A stretch of DNA of 64,000 nt, from the NCBI GenBank assembly GCA_905221235.1, contig CAJNCJ010000007.1, forward strand, positions 37,952-101,951. The letters are read 5' to 3'. A program made the position numbers and the translations under genes. Shown piece after piece: positions 55,396 through 64,000 of this stretch (positions within the stretch are counted from its first letter, which is position 1; the number at the start of each line of letters is the position of its first letter). Under the pieces are notes generated by a model. It made no database searches. It was not told the origin of the DNA and was given only the letters and a program-made list of their open reading frames with translations. This stretch comes from a bacterium. Lineage in GTDB: Bacteria; Bacillota; Bacilli; Lactobacillales; Streptococcaceae.

Positions 55396-58041
55396 TTAAA
55401 TTTCTTCTTTTTTGATCAATTCTGTACGAATCTCTTGTGGTGAAATGAGACCTCTATGAACTGGGTATGGTCGTTCCAGTAGGTCCAGGAAGAGATGTTG
55501 ACTTTCCGGTACACGCACATTTTCACTACACATATTGTAGTAACGAAGAACATAGCCTTCTTCATTTTCAGCTACCTTAAAGGCTGTCGGACAGATTTGC
55601 GGTATGCTGAGAACAGAATGACTCAAGAGGCTACCAGTCGCAGCCACGCTTCCTTCTTGTCTAGCAATCTGAAGGCTGGTAAATGGTGTCTGCAAGGCTT
55701 TAGCCCGACGATAGGCTGAAAAGCGTTCTTGGGCTTGGTGGCATTCAATCGCAAATTCGACCTCAAACTCACGCAAGCATTGTGCTTCTGGTGTTGGGAA
55801 GTAACCCCAGTCACCCAACTCACCTGATGCACGCAAAATAGTCACGGCAATGGTGTCGTCTCCAAGGATTTCGTATTCATTCAATCCCTTGTTAGATACA
55901 GTCACCCCTTTTTCATCGTCATACAGACTAACAAAGGCTTGTTGGTGTTGAGGATTTTCAGGATTTTCCCATGAAGCTGCTGGTTTGTTTGGTCGTGTCA
56001 CCACTTCATAGATGCTTTCAGAATCATTGCTTGGACGCGTGTTATGAGTCTTGACCAAGAGACGGATACGGTGGTCTTTGGCAGTGTTAGTAAAGCGAGT
56101 CTTAAAGCGGATTTGTGGATTGTCAACAAAGACAGTCAACTCAGTTTCAAGAGGAATGTTTGTCAATTCTTCTGACCGTCCAGCCTCACGCTTCATAAAC
56201 TCAATGATGCCTTTTTGCTCTTCTTCTAGCTTTTCATCAGCACTGACAGGCACTGTCAATTCATGTTTGAGCAAAATCTTAGTGTAGCGAGCTGTGTTTT
56301 CCAAGACCTCGTAGCCCTTAAGCTCTGCATAGATGGGCTCTGTTCCTTTTGGTTGGAAATAGATGTATTCGTTTCCGATATCCCCACGGTCTTCAAAGCG
56401 GATAAAGTCTTCGTAAGCTTCGTGAGTTGTCTTGTCATAGACTGTGATGTTGTCATCCACACTCACCGTTACAAATGGCGTATCAATCACTCCGTTTTGG
56501 TAGATGCCATCACGGTGTTCTTGTTCTCCTTCCAGCAATTGGAAGGTAGTCCAAGAAAGCGGTGCTAGATGAACGGGGATGGTCACGCGCACTTGACGAG
56601 CAATACGAGCTTGGCGGAACTTGTCTTTTGGTAAATCATACTCAAAATTAGCCCCAAGGTCTTCGATTTTAGCCTCTACAGGACGACCATCCAAGTCCTC
56701 CACACGGTAGCTTGGCAAGGTAAGAGCAGCCATCTTCTTGTAGCCTTCTGTTGGATGCAATTCCTTGAAATCACAAGTCGCAACATCAATCACTGTGCTG
56801 ACAGTATCAACCTTATCATGCAAGCCTGTATTAATGATAGTAAAGAGATAATCACTTTGAGCCTTAGCTGTAGCAATTTTACCCTTCCACTCGTTAAGAA
56901 GATTGCTCTTAACAAAGTTTCCTACTTGGTTGACCTTGGCAAAACGCGTTTCCATCTCTCGGTGAACTTCGTCCACACTACAGCCACAGATACTATCATG
57001 CGGCGCATTCTGCAAAAGTGTTTTCCAAGCATAGGTCAACTGATCCTTGTGGTTGTGGCCCCCAGTGATAATTGTCAAGGGTTCTACCACTTGCTCTAGG
57101 AGATTGCTATTTTCTTGGAAGGCTTGTTTGAGATAAATACGAGATGAAGAAGTGTTGGCAAGTGTGTACCAGCCATCTGTTTCCTGACTGGTCAACTCTC
57201 CTGTAACCGTTGATAATTGCTCTGGTAGGGCACTTTCTACGGCTTGGACATATTCATCAAAAGAACTATGAACAAAGGTCACATCTGGGAAGAGCTCGTT
57301 AGCTACACGAATGGCTTCGCTCAGATCTCTTTGTACAGGTTGATGGTCACATCCGTTCATCATCAACCACTGATTGGTCGAAGCGTAGTCACGCACATCT
57401 GACAATTTTTGTTTCCAGAAGGTCAAGGCCTCGTCTTTATCAACTGGAATTTCATTCCCGTTACTATACCAGTTGGCAAAGAGAATCCCGAGGACACGAC
57501 TACCATCCGCACCTTGCCAGTACATTTCTGAAAACTGGGAAGTAAATTGCCCATCTTCAAGAACTTGGTTATCAAAACCAATCGGTTTCACCCCACGCCC
57601 AAAGGCTGCCACGTGAATGCCTGATTTTTGTAGGATTTGAGGCGCTTGTCCCATATTTCCAAAGGTATCTGGGAAGTAGCCAATCTGAGTGGATTTGCCC
57701 CATTTTGCAGCTTCTTGCTGACCGATAAGAGTATTGCGGACATTGGCTTCACTTGAAATCAAGTAGTCATCTTGCAAAATGTAAAAGGGACCAATTTTAA
57801 GTTTGCCTTCGTCGATGTATCGTTGGACTTTGTCACGATTTTCAGGGCGAATCTCCAAGTAGTCATCAAGGACAATGGTTTGTCCATCCAAGTGGAAACT
57901 CTTGAACTCAGGGTCATTTTCAAAGAGATCAAAGAGATTGTCAAATAATTCCACCAACTGCATACGGTGGCTTTCAAAAGGCAAGTACCACTCACGATCC
58001 CAGTGACTGTGCGAGATAATATGTACAACAACATTTTCCAT
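55396..58041 (-). CDS. GH38 alpha-mannosidase
   Basis: 881 aa, cytoplasmic. Zinc site HSHWDREW at residues ~10-17 (His and Asp ligands), catalytic nucleophile Asp in GYFPDTFGNMGQAP (~125), and C-terminal beta domains. Cleaves alpha-mannosidic linkages (alpha-1,3 in the pneumococcal homologue) of high-mannose or core N-glycan. Start at 58041 (MENVVVHIISHSHWD) with GAGG upstream gives the family length; the ATG five codons earlier overlaps that site. Confidence 0.92.
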   Translation of the reverse strand: MENVVVHIISHSHWDREWYLPFESHRMQLVELFDNLFDLFENDPEFKSFHLDGQTIVLDDYLEIRPENRDKVQRYIDEGKLKIGPFYILQDDYLISSEANVRNTLIGQQEAAKWGKSTQIGYFPDTFGNMGQAPQILQKSGIHVAAFGRGVKPIGFDNQVLEDGQFTSQFSEMYWQGADGSRVLGILFANWYSNGNEIPVDKDEALTFWKQKLSDVRDYASTNQWLMMNGCDHQPVQRDLSEAIRVANELFPDVTFVHSSFDEYVQAVESALPEQLSTVTGELTSQETDGWYTLANTSSSRIYLKQAFQENSNLLEQVVEPLTIITGGHNHKDQLTYAWKTLLQNAPHDSICGCSVDEVHREMETRFAKVNQVGNFVKSNLLNEWKGKIATAKAQSDYLFTIINTGLHDKVDTVSTVIDVATCDFKELHPTEGYKKMAALTLPSYRVEDLDGRPVEAKIEDLGANFEYDLPKDKFRQARIARQVRVTIPVHLAPLSWTTFQLLEGEQEHRDGIYQNGVIDTPFVTVSVDDNITVYDKTTHEAYEDFIRFEDRGDIGNEYIYFQPKGTEPIYAELKGYEVLENTARYTKILLKHELTVPVSADEKLEEEQKGIIEFMKREAGRSEELTNIPLETELTVFVDNPQIRFKTRFTNTAKDHRIRLLVKTHNTRPSNDSESIYEVVTRPNKPAASWENPENPQHQQAFVSLYDDEKGVTVSNKGLNEYEILGDDTIAVTILRASGELGDWGYFPTPEAQCLREFEVEFAIECHQAQERFSAYRRAKALQTPFTSLQIARQEGSVAATGSLLSHSVLSIPQICPTAFKVAENEEGYVLRYYNMCSENVRVPESQHLFLDLLERPYPVHRGLISPQEIRTELIKKEEI

Positions 58042-58068
58042 GAAGTAAAACCTCATTCTAAATTTAAA

Positions 58069-58082
58069 TTTTAACGTTTTAA
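58069..58082 (-). promoter_or_regulatory. cre-like palindrome before GH38
   Basis: TTAAAACGTTAAAA agrees with the cre consensus at 12 of 14 positions, but lacks the outer TG/CA. Lies between GH125 and GH38. Confidence 0.3.
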
Positions 58083-58131
58083 ATGTAAACTTGTGATTCT
58101 AACAAGAATCGGTTGAGCTAAAACGCTCTCC

Positions 58132-59412
58132 TTAGCGGATATCCAAGTAATCCAAGACCAACTCGCAGAACATCATGTTGGCCCAAGAGAACCATTCACG
58201 AGAGTAAAGCGTTGGGTCGTCCACGTGGAAACTTTCATGCATGACACCTGTGCCCCCATCGCAAGCAACCAGCTGATCCAGCAAGAATTTCTTCTCTGCC
58301 TTATCACTTGTTGTCAAGCCTTGGATAGAAAGGGCAATGGGCCAGATATAGCGATAGAAGGTATGGGAACTTCCAAGACCACTAGCATATTCACCTTGGT
58401 AGAAATATGGATTTTCAGGGCTCAAAATGGTACGACGAGTTGCTTGATAGACTTCGTCGTTGACATCGCAGTAGCCCAGATAAGGCGCAGCCAACAAACT
58501 TGGTACGTTTGGATCATCCATGATGCTGGCATTTCCTAGGCCATCCACTTCAAAGGCATAAATCTTTTCACCCTTGTTGTTGGTGGTGTAGGCGTAGTTT
58601 TCGATGCCTTCTTGAATCTCAGTCTGGAGACGCTTGGCATCAGCAATAATACTCTCGCTATCAGCTAGGTCTAGTTCGGCAAAGATTTCTTGCACATACC
58701 CCAAGACTACAACTGCAAACATATTGGACGGAATCAAGTAGCTATACTGGCAGCAGTCATCACTTGGGCGAAAGGCTGACCAGGTCATACCAGTCACTGC
58801 AAAATCAGGTCCAAAGCCATCATTTACCAGTGTATCTTCCTTACGGTCCGTATCTCGGACAAAACGATAAGGAGAGTTCTTGTGGTCTTGTTCTACTGTC
58901 CAGAGATGAAGAATTTCCTTGGTCGCTGCGACAAAAGTCTCATCAAACTGACTAGTATCGCCAGTCTCTTTCCAGAGGAGATAAGCCAACTGCAAAGGAT
59001 AGCAAAGCGAATCCACCTCATACTTGCGTTCCCAAATCCAACCATTAAGGTCTGTGTGGTCAGTCTCGTGGTGCCCCTTCCAGTTCTCCTCAATGTTAAA
59101 GGAGTTGGCATAGGGATCCTTGAGAATCAAGGTCATCTGACGTTTAACCAAACCTGCAATGGTCTGGCGCAAGAGAGGGTCTCTTTTAGCCACATGAAGA
59201 TATGGTCGTAGCTGGGCTGTCGAATCTCGAAGCCACATAGCAGGAATATCCCCTGTCAATACAAAAGTTGAACCATCTTCTAGGATTTCAACCGTATTGT
59301 CCAAGGTGTCTGTATAGCAACGCTCGAAGACATCCACCCACTCTGGATGGTCCTTAGCCTGCTCTGCTACTTCATCCAGCCACTCTCTAACAATTTCTTT
59401 CGAATAAATCAT
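58132..59412 (-). CDS. GH125 exo-alpha-1,6-mannosidase
   Basis: 426 aa, cytoplasmic (alpha/alpha)6 barrel: MWLRDSTAQLRPYL near 61-74 and DGFGPDFAVTGMTWSAFRPSDD near 200 in parts typical of GH125; GLGSSHTFYRYIWPIALSIQ. The family removes alpha-1,6-mannose with inversion. First gene of the leftward glycosidase unit; a minus-strand TATACT (59453-59448) without good -35 is the likely promoter. Start at 59412 has GAGGAAAC. Confidence 0.92.
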   Translation of the reverse strand: MIYSKEIVREWLDEVAEQAKDHPEWVDVFERCYTDTLDNTVEILEDGSTFVLTGDIPAMWLRDSTAQLRPYLHVAKRDPLLRQTIAGLVKRQMTLILKDPYANSFNIEENWKGHHETDHTDLNGWIWERKYEVDSLCYPLQLAYLLWKETGDTSQFDETFVAATKEILHLWTVEQDHKNSPYRFVRDTDRKEDTLVNDGFGPDFAVTGMTWSAFRPSDDCCQYSYLIPSNMFAVVVLGYVQEIFAELDLADSESIIADAKRLQTEIQEGIENYAYTTNNKGEKIYAFEVDGLGNASIMDDPNVPSLLAAPYLGYCDVNDEVYQATRRTILSPENPYFYQGEYASGLGSSHTFYRYIWPIALSIQGLTTSDKAEKKFLLDQLVACDGGTGVMHESFHVDDPTLYSREWFSWANMMFCELVLDYLDIR

Positions 59413-59550
59413 CGTGTAGTTTCCTCTTTCAAACAAGTTTCATTTTCAGTATATAGCTTTTGAAACAGAAAATACATACACAAATGATAGTCATTTTTCT
59501 ACAAAATAGTTATCTTTGAAACTCCTTTTCTAAAGGTCCTCTTTTTCTGA

Positions 59551-59556
59551 TATAAT
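59551..59556 (+). promoter_or_regulatory. GH92 promoter -10
   Basis: TATAAT 27 bp before the GH92 start, -35 poor (TTCTAA at 17 bp), so activation is likely. The GH125 promoter lies back to back in the same 170-bp region. Confidence 0.5.
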
Positions 59557-59582
59557 GTAGAAAAACAGCTAAAGGAAAGACT

Positions 59583-61679
59583 ATGAAACCACTACTTGAA
59601 ACCATCGATACCCGCTTTGGAACTGCCAGTAAGCATGCCTTTTCTCGTGGAAATACCCTGCCTTATACAGGCCTTCCTTTTGGGATGAATTACTTTGTGC
59701 CCCAGACCAGTGATCAGGAAGGAGCTTGGTTTTTCGATCCGCATTTGCCCATCTTTCAGGGGATTCGATTAACCCACCAGCCCAGTCCTTGGATTGGAGA
59801 CTACTCTTGGCTCCTCCTGACTCCTGTCACCGGCCAACTTGGGGGAGACAGCCTCTTTCACCGCCAATCTTCCTATGATATGGATAAATCCTCCTTCCAG
59901 CCTCATTATCTGAAGATTTTCTCCCTGCGCTATCAAATTGAAAGCCAGCTCACACCGACTTGCTACGGCGCTTCTATTCGCTTAGAGCAAAATCAAGGTA
60001 AAGCCCTCTCCCTCTATCTTCACACAGCAGATGAACTGACAATAGAACAAGTAAATAAGCGGACTCTTGCCCTGCGACAAGAAGGAAAAACTGAGACCAA
60101 TAAAAATCCGCTAATAATGTTCACTGCCCTGAAAATGAACACGGATATTCTTGCTATCAGCCAAGAAGGTGAAGATTGGCGAATTGACTTAGCAAGCAGT
60201 CAGGCTGAGATTCAACTAGCGACTTCTTTCATCTCTCCTTCTCAAGCTTTAATCAATCTACCTCAAGAAGATTTTGATAGCTGTAAAGCAAGTGCCCAAG
60301 CGAACTGGGAAAATCTCCTCCATCGTTTTGACGTTATCGAGACAGGAGAGGCTGACCGAACCTTCTTCGACCACTGTCTTTACAGACTCTTCCTATTTCC
60401 TCAGACTTTTTATGAGGTTAATGAATCAGGGCAAGCCATCCACATAGATCTGGATACTGGTACTGTCAAGCCCGGTGTCCTCTTTAGCAACAATGGTTTC
60501 TGGGATACCTTCCGCACCACCTTCCCCCTCTTTGCCCTTATCATACCAGAGCATTATCGTCGCTTTTTAGAAGGATTTCTCAATAGCTACCGCGATACTG
60601 GTTTCCTTCCAAAATGGCTGGCCCCAGATGAACGTGGCATGATGCCGGGTACCCTTTTAGACGGTATTATCACAGATAGCGCCTGCAAGGACATGGCCCC
60701 TGACCTAGAAGCAGAACTCCTCCAAGCCATGCTTGAAACAGCCACCAACTCCGACCCTCTTGGCATCAATGGCCGCCACGGACTAGCCCAATACCAAGAA
60801 CTTGGCTACCTCTCTACCGACTACCACGAAAGCGTCAGCCATACCCTAGACTATGCCTATAGCGACTTTTGTATCGCTAGCTGTGCCGAAAAACTCGGAA
60901 AAACAAACATCGCAGAAACTTATAAAACCGCTTCACAAAATTACCGCCATCTATTTGACGCTAAAACGGGCTACATGCGAGTGCGAGACAATCAAGGGAA
61001 CTTCCGTCCTGACTTCTCTCCTTATAGTTGGGGACGAGACTACGCTGAATGCTCTGCTATTCAAGCGACTTTAGGCGTCCTCCACGACATCCCTGGCTTA
61101 ATTCAGCTTATGGGTGGAAAGGAAACCTTTAGCAAGTATCTTTTGAAAATCTGTCAGGATGCTCCCCTCTTTGAGACGACTGGCTATGGTTACGAGATTC
61201 ATGAGATGAGCGAAATGGCTACCGCTCCTTTTGGACAACTCGCTATTTCCAACCAACCGAGCTTCCACATTCCTTATCTCTTCCGTTACAGCAACTACCC
61301 TGACTACACCGCCCTTCTCATCAAGACACTGCGTCAGAAAGCCTTTCACCCAAGCTGGCAAGCCTATCCTGGCGATGAAGACAATGGTAGCCTATCTGCT
61401 TGGTACATCTGGTCAGCTCTTGGTTTTTATCCGACCTGTCCAGGAAAACCCAGCTACGACCTCGGAATCCCTCTCTTTGACCACCTCCGAGTCTATCTCA
61501 CTAAAGAAGATAAATGGCTGGATATCCATACTGAGCAAAACCACAGCCACTTCAACTTTGTCAAAGAATGTCGACTTGACAAGCTCCCCGTATCTAGTAT
61601 CCAACACCAAGACCTCTTAAAAGCTGATCATCTAACCTTCACCCTCAGCTGGTTGCCAAGTCAGCCGTCCACTTCCTGA
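59583..61679 (+). CDS. GH92 alpha-mannosidase
   Basis: 698 aa, no signal. GH92 signatures: SNNGFWDTFRTTFPLF (~300), GTLLDGIITDSACKDMAPD (~358) and the family hallmark GDEDNGSLSAWYIWSALGFYP near 600-620. Calcium-dependent, inverting exo-alpha-mannosidase (alpha-1,2 in the pneumococcal homologue). Divergent from GH125 and completing the mannose-trimming set. AAAGGAAAG before the ATG. Confidence 0.92.
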   Translation: MKPLLETIDTRFGTASKHAFSRGNTLPYTGLPFGMNYFVPQTSDQEGAWFFDPHLPIFQGIRLTHQPSPWIGDYSWLLLTPVTGQLGGDSLFHRQSSYDMDKSSFQPHYLKIFSLRYQIESQLTPTCYGASIRLEQNQGKALSLYLHTADELTIEQVNKRTLALRQEGKTETNKNPLIMFTALKMNTDILAISQEGEDWRIDLASSQAEIQLATSFISPSQALINLPQEDFDSCKASAQANWENLLHRFDVIETGEADRTFFDHCLYRLFLFPQTFYEVNESGQAIHIDLDTGTVKPGVLFSNNGFWDTFRTTFPLFALIIPEHYRRFLEGFLNSYRDTGFLPKWLAPDERGMMPGTLLDGIITDSACKDMAPDLEAELLQAMLETATNSDPLGINGRHGLAQYQELGYLSTDYHESVSHTLDYAYSDFCIASCAEKLGKTNIAETYKTASQNYRHLFDAKTGYMRVRDNQGNFRPDFSPYSWGRDYAECSAIQATLGVLHDIPGLIQLMGGKETFSKYLLKICQDAPLFETTGYGYEIHEMSEMATAPFGQLAISNQPSFHIPYLFRYSNYPDYTALLIKTLRQKAFHPSWQAYPGDEDNGSLSAWYIWSALGFYPTCPGKPSYDLGIPLFDHLRVYLTKEDKWLDIHTEQNHSHFNFVKECRLDKLPVSSIQHQDLLKADHLTFTLSWLPSQPSTS

Positions 61680-61684
61680 AATGC

Positions 61685-61722
61685 AAAAATCTCCTAGCAG
61701 GCTTTCCTGCTAGGAGATTTTC
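61685..61722. terminator. bidirectional terminator GH92 / surface protein
   Basis: AAAATCTCCTAGCAGG and CCTGCTAGGAGATTTT, T-rich tail. Confidence 0.85.
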
Positions 61723-61792
61723 TTATGAGAGGTACTTGCTTAAGCTCTGACAATCGGATTTATCATCTGATAGGTATCAAACAATCTACCAA

Positions 61793-64000
61793 TTAAGCTT
61801 CTTCGTCTTCTTTACGACGACGGCCTGCAAGACCAAGACCAAGTACTGCACTTGCGGCAGCTGCTACCATAGATGCTACAGAATCTGCTGTACCTGTATT
61901 TGGCAATTCTTTAGCTGCTTTACGCGCATTTGCTTGTGCTGATGCTGTTTGACTAGCATTAGCTGCTGCTTGAGTTGTAGCTGGAGCTACAGCTGGTGTT
62001 TGAGCAGCTTGATCGTTAGCTGGTGTTGCATGATCAGTTGATGGAGCAACTTTCGCCATGAAGTCTTCGATACGTTTAACCATTGCATCCACTTCTGCTT
62101 GAGTTGCGTCTGCATTAGCAAATACTTTCTTAGCATCTGCTGATAATGCATTCGCTTCTTTTGCAGTTTCTGCATCAAACTTAGCTGATTCTTTAATGAT
62201 CAATTCATCTAATTGATGGATAGCACCTTCTAACTTAGCTTTATCCACTTTTGCATCAGTGTTATTAGCTGCGTTATTGCCAGAAGTTCCGTTACCGTTA
62301 CCACTGTTATTGCCTCCACCATTTGATGGTACATATGGACGTTGTTTAAAGATATCTTCAGCTGTTACTGCCAACACTTTACCATCTTCTGTTACGATAT
62401 TTGCAGTTCCATTAGCTTCAAAAGTAACCGCTAATTGAGTTTTACCGTCTTTCGTAACTTTCATATTACCATCTTTATCGATTGTAATTGTTACGTTAGA
62501 TTTAGGATCTTTTGAAGTATAAACTGTGTTTCCTTCAGCATCTGTAGTTTTAAGGAAGGCATCAAGATCAAATTCATCTTTAGAGTTAATCGCACCTAAA
62601 ATCATGAATTGGAATTGTTCTTTTTCTTCTTTAGTGATGTTATGAAGATCAGTCACTAACACCTTGTCAAAGTCAAGATTGATGTTATTTCCTTTATTCT
62701 TGTCTGAAGTATCTTTAGCATCTTTAACTAGAAGATCATTTGTAATAGTTGCTGTGTCACCTGATGGTGTTGTAACTGTAGCATTACCCTTATCATCTAC
62801 AACTACTGTTGATCCTGGGTTGACTGCTTTAATAGCCTTCTTAACAGCTTCTTTTTCAGTGTCTGTTAAGTTGTCTTTCTTATCTACCAACGTACGGATA
62901 GCAGGAGTCTTAACCTTAGCATCTGTAGCTGCATCTGCTAATTTTTCAGCTGGGATTACCAAGTCTAAAGCTGGAATATCTAGAACTGTTCCGTCACCTT
63001 TAGCTACTGTAGCATTTCCTTTATCGTCTACAGCTACTGTTGATCCTGGGTTAACAGCTGATACTTTAGCTGCGACTGCTGTCTTCTCAGCATCTGTAAG
63101 TTTAGCTGGATTTGCTACTACTGTCTTAGCTGCTGGAGTCTTAGCATCGTTACCATTAGTTTCTTTTTCAAGATCAGCCTGTTTCTTGACTAATTCTGAA
63201 GCAGGAATTACAGAAACATTACCTTCTGGAGTTGTGACTGTCGCATTTCCTTTATCGTCCACAGCTACTGTTGATCCTGGGTTAACAGCTGATACTTTAG
63301 CTGCGACTGCTGTCTTCTCAGCATCTGTAAGTTTATCCAGATTTACTACTGGTGTTTTAGCTACTGGAGTCTTAGCATTATTTCCTACCAATTGATCAGC
63401 TGCATCTTTTGTCAAGTCTGCCGCTGGAATTACCGCTGTCTTACCATTTACTGTTACTGTTGCGTTTCCTTTATCGTCCACTACAACTTCAGCACCTGGG
63501 TTGACTGCTTTAACTTTATCTTCGATTGCTGTCTTCTCAGCATCTGTAAGTTTGGCTGGATTTGCTACTACTGTCTTAGCTGCTGGTTTAACGATGTCAT
63601 CGCCTGCGTTTGGTTTAGCTGCATCTGCTGCTGACTTAGTCAAATCTGCTGCTGGAATTACGGCTGTCTTACCTTCTGGAGTTGTGACTGTCGCATTTCC
63701 TTTATCATCTACAACTACTGTTGCATCTGGATTTACAGCTTTAACTTTATCTTCGATCGCTTTCTTCTCAGCGTCTGTTAATTTAGCTGGGTCTTTAACT
63801 GCTGTCTTATCTGCTGGTTTAACGATGTCGTTACCTGCATTTGGTTTAGTTGCAGCTTCTGGATCTTTCGTCAAGTCTGCTGCTGGAATTACTGCTGTCT
63901 TACCTTCTGGAGTTGTGACTGTCGCATTTCCTTTATCATCTACAACTACTGTTGCATCTGGATTTACAGCTTTAACTTTATCTTCGATCGCTTTCTTCTC
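61793..64000 (-). CDS. LPXTG-anchored repeat surface protein, N-terminus outside the window
   Basis: The frame is open to base 64000, so 735 residues of the C-terminal part are seen and no start. It contains six repeats of about 70-78 residues, each with a core like LTDAEK...VKAVNP...VVVDDKGNATV...VIPAADL, the first two nearly identical and later ones more diverged, then a degenerate unit, a Gly/Asn linker (SNGGGNNSGNGNG), a helical segment, an Ala/Thr/Gln-rich wall-spanning stretch, sortase motif LPNTG, a hydrophobic helix and basic tail RRRKEDEEA. Displayed on the cell wall by sortase A; ligand unknown. ATG at 63874 is an internal Met of a repeat and not the start. Confidence 0.88.
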   Translation of the reverse strand, partial: EKKAIEDKVKAVNPDATVVVDDKGNATVTTPEGKTAVIPAADLTKDPEAATKPNAGNDIVKPADKTAVKDPAKLTDAEKKAIEDKVKAVNPDATVVVDDKGNATVTTPEGKTAVIPAADLTKSAADAAKPNAGDDIVKPAAKTVVANPAKLTDAEKTAIEDKVKAVNPGAEVVVDDKGNATVTVNGKTAVIPAADLTKDAADQLVGNNAKTPVAKTPVVNLDKLTDAEKTAVAAKVSAVNPGSTVAVDDKGNATVTTPEGNVSVIPASELVKKQADLEKETNGNDAKTPAAKTVVANPAKLTDAEKTAVAAKVSAVNPGSTVAVDDKGNATVAKGDGTVLDIPALDLVIPAEKLADAATDAKVKTPAIRTLVDKKDNLTDTEKEAVKKAIKAVNPGSTVVVDDKGNATVTTPSGDTATITNDLLVKDAKDTSDKNKGNNINLDFDKVLVTDLHNITKEEKEQFQFMILGAINSKDEFDLDAFLKTTDAEGNTVYTSKDPKSNVTITIDKDGNMKVTKDGKTQLAVTFEANGTANIVTEDGKVLAVTAEDIFKQRPYVPSNGGGNNSGNGNGTSGNNAANNTDAKVDKAKLEGAIHQLDELIIKESAKFDAETAKEANALSADAKKVFANADATQAEVDAMVKRIEDFMAKVAPSTDHATPANDQAAQTPAVAPATTQAAANASQTASAQANARKAAKELPNTGTADSVASMVAAAASAVLGLGLAGRRRKEDEEA

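Noticed and set aside
62664..63395. 243-codon plus-strand frame inside the surface-protein gene
   Set aside because: It is the antisense of the repetitive LPXTG gene; its repeats only mirror the real protein.
63600..64000. Evenly spaced repeats suggestive of a CRISPR array or satellite
   Set aside because: The repeats are in-frame protein repeats of about 230 bp with coding constraint, not short repeats with unique spacers.

Overview
The window is chromosomal DNA of a mitis-group Streptococcus (S. mitis / S. oralis / S. infantis type, close to S. pneumoniae). The basis is the low GC content, the long colinear runs that I recognise from the pneumococcal chromosome (nrdI - yesLMN-type two-component system - met transporter; tsaD-rimI-tsaB - cibABC - rpoY-rnjA - mnmG-mnmA; LysM protein - sdaAB/sdaAA - CapD-like dehydratase - PadR/DUF1700 cluster - trhO - N-glycan transporter), RUP-type repeats, and competence- and Rgg-controlled peptide genes. 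The species is inferred; no rRNA gene or marker is present to settle it.

Layout. 1-3.3 kb: a truncated XRE regulator, a LytTR/DUF3021 pair, and an NRAMP-superfamily transporter whose promoter is flanked by two CodY-like boxes. 3.3-8.7 kb: nrdI, a membrane protein, and a yesL-yesM-yesN operon (DUF624 protein, histidine kinase, AraC-type response regulator) with a cre-like site at its promoter. 8.74-13.75 kb: an AT-rich accessory island flanked by two direct copies of the metI 3' end. It carries an Rgg/MutR regulator, a 29-residue peptide gene, a short LanKC-like lanthionine synthetase and an MFS exporter. 13.5-19.7 kb: methionine ABC transporter (metQ, M20 peptidase, metN, metI) with a MET box, a second amino-acid-binding lipoprotein and azlCD. 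20-22.8 kb: an Rgg/SHP quorum-sensing locus controlling a double-glycine peptide (VP1 type) and two CPBP proteins. 22.9-32 kb: conserved core (t6A genes, cibABC bacteriocin, rpoY-rnjA, mnmG, NUDIX, mnmA). 32.1-34.6 kb: a bacteriocin-like cassette with a third Rgg regulator. 34.6-48.5 kb: LysM protein, serine dehydratase, HAD phosphatase, nucleotide-sugar dehydratase, glycosyltransferase, MFS transporter, a PadR-controlled envelope cluster, trhO, an EntA-immunity-like protein and another CPBP protein. 48.7-61.7 kb: host N-glycan use (ABC importer, GH20, ROK kinase, GH38, GH125, GH92). 61.8-64 kb: the 3' part of an LPXTG-anchored repeat protein that runs off the end.

How the parts work together. 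The N-glycan region forms a complete import-and-trim pathway: the ABC importer brings in released glycans, GH20 removes GlcNAc, GH92/GH38/GH125 remove alpha-mannose, and a ROK kinase phosphorylates a sugar. In S. pneumoniae the importer and the mannosidase cluster lie far apart; here they are adjacent. The YesMN-type system in the same window belongs to the family reported to control host-glycan genes in pneumococcus. The other theme is small secreted peptides: the window holds four separate peptide cassettes, three with their own Rgg-type regulator and one controlled by competence.

The strongest candidate for an undescribed system is the 9.0-13.4 kb island: a minimal lanthipeptide-like cassette with a 29-aa precursor, a synthetase with only about half a cyclase domain, an MFS exporter instead of an ABC exporter, and a palindromic operator at the precursor promoter. 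No database search was possible, so novelty is not established.
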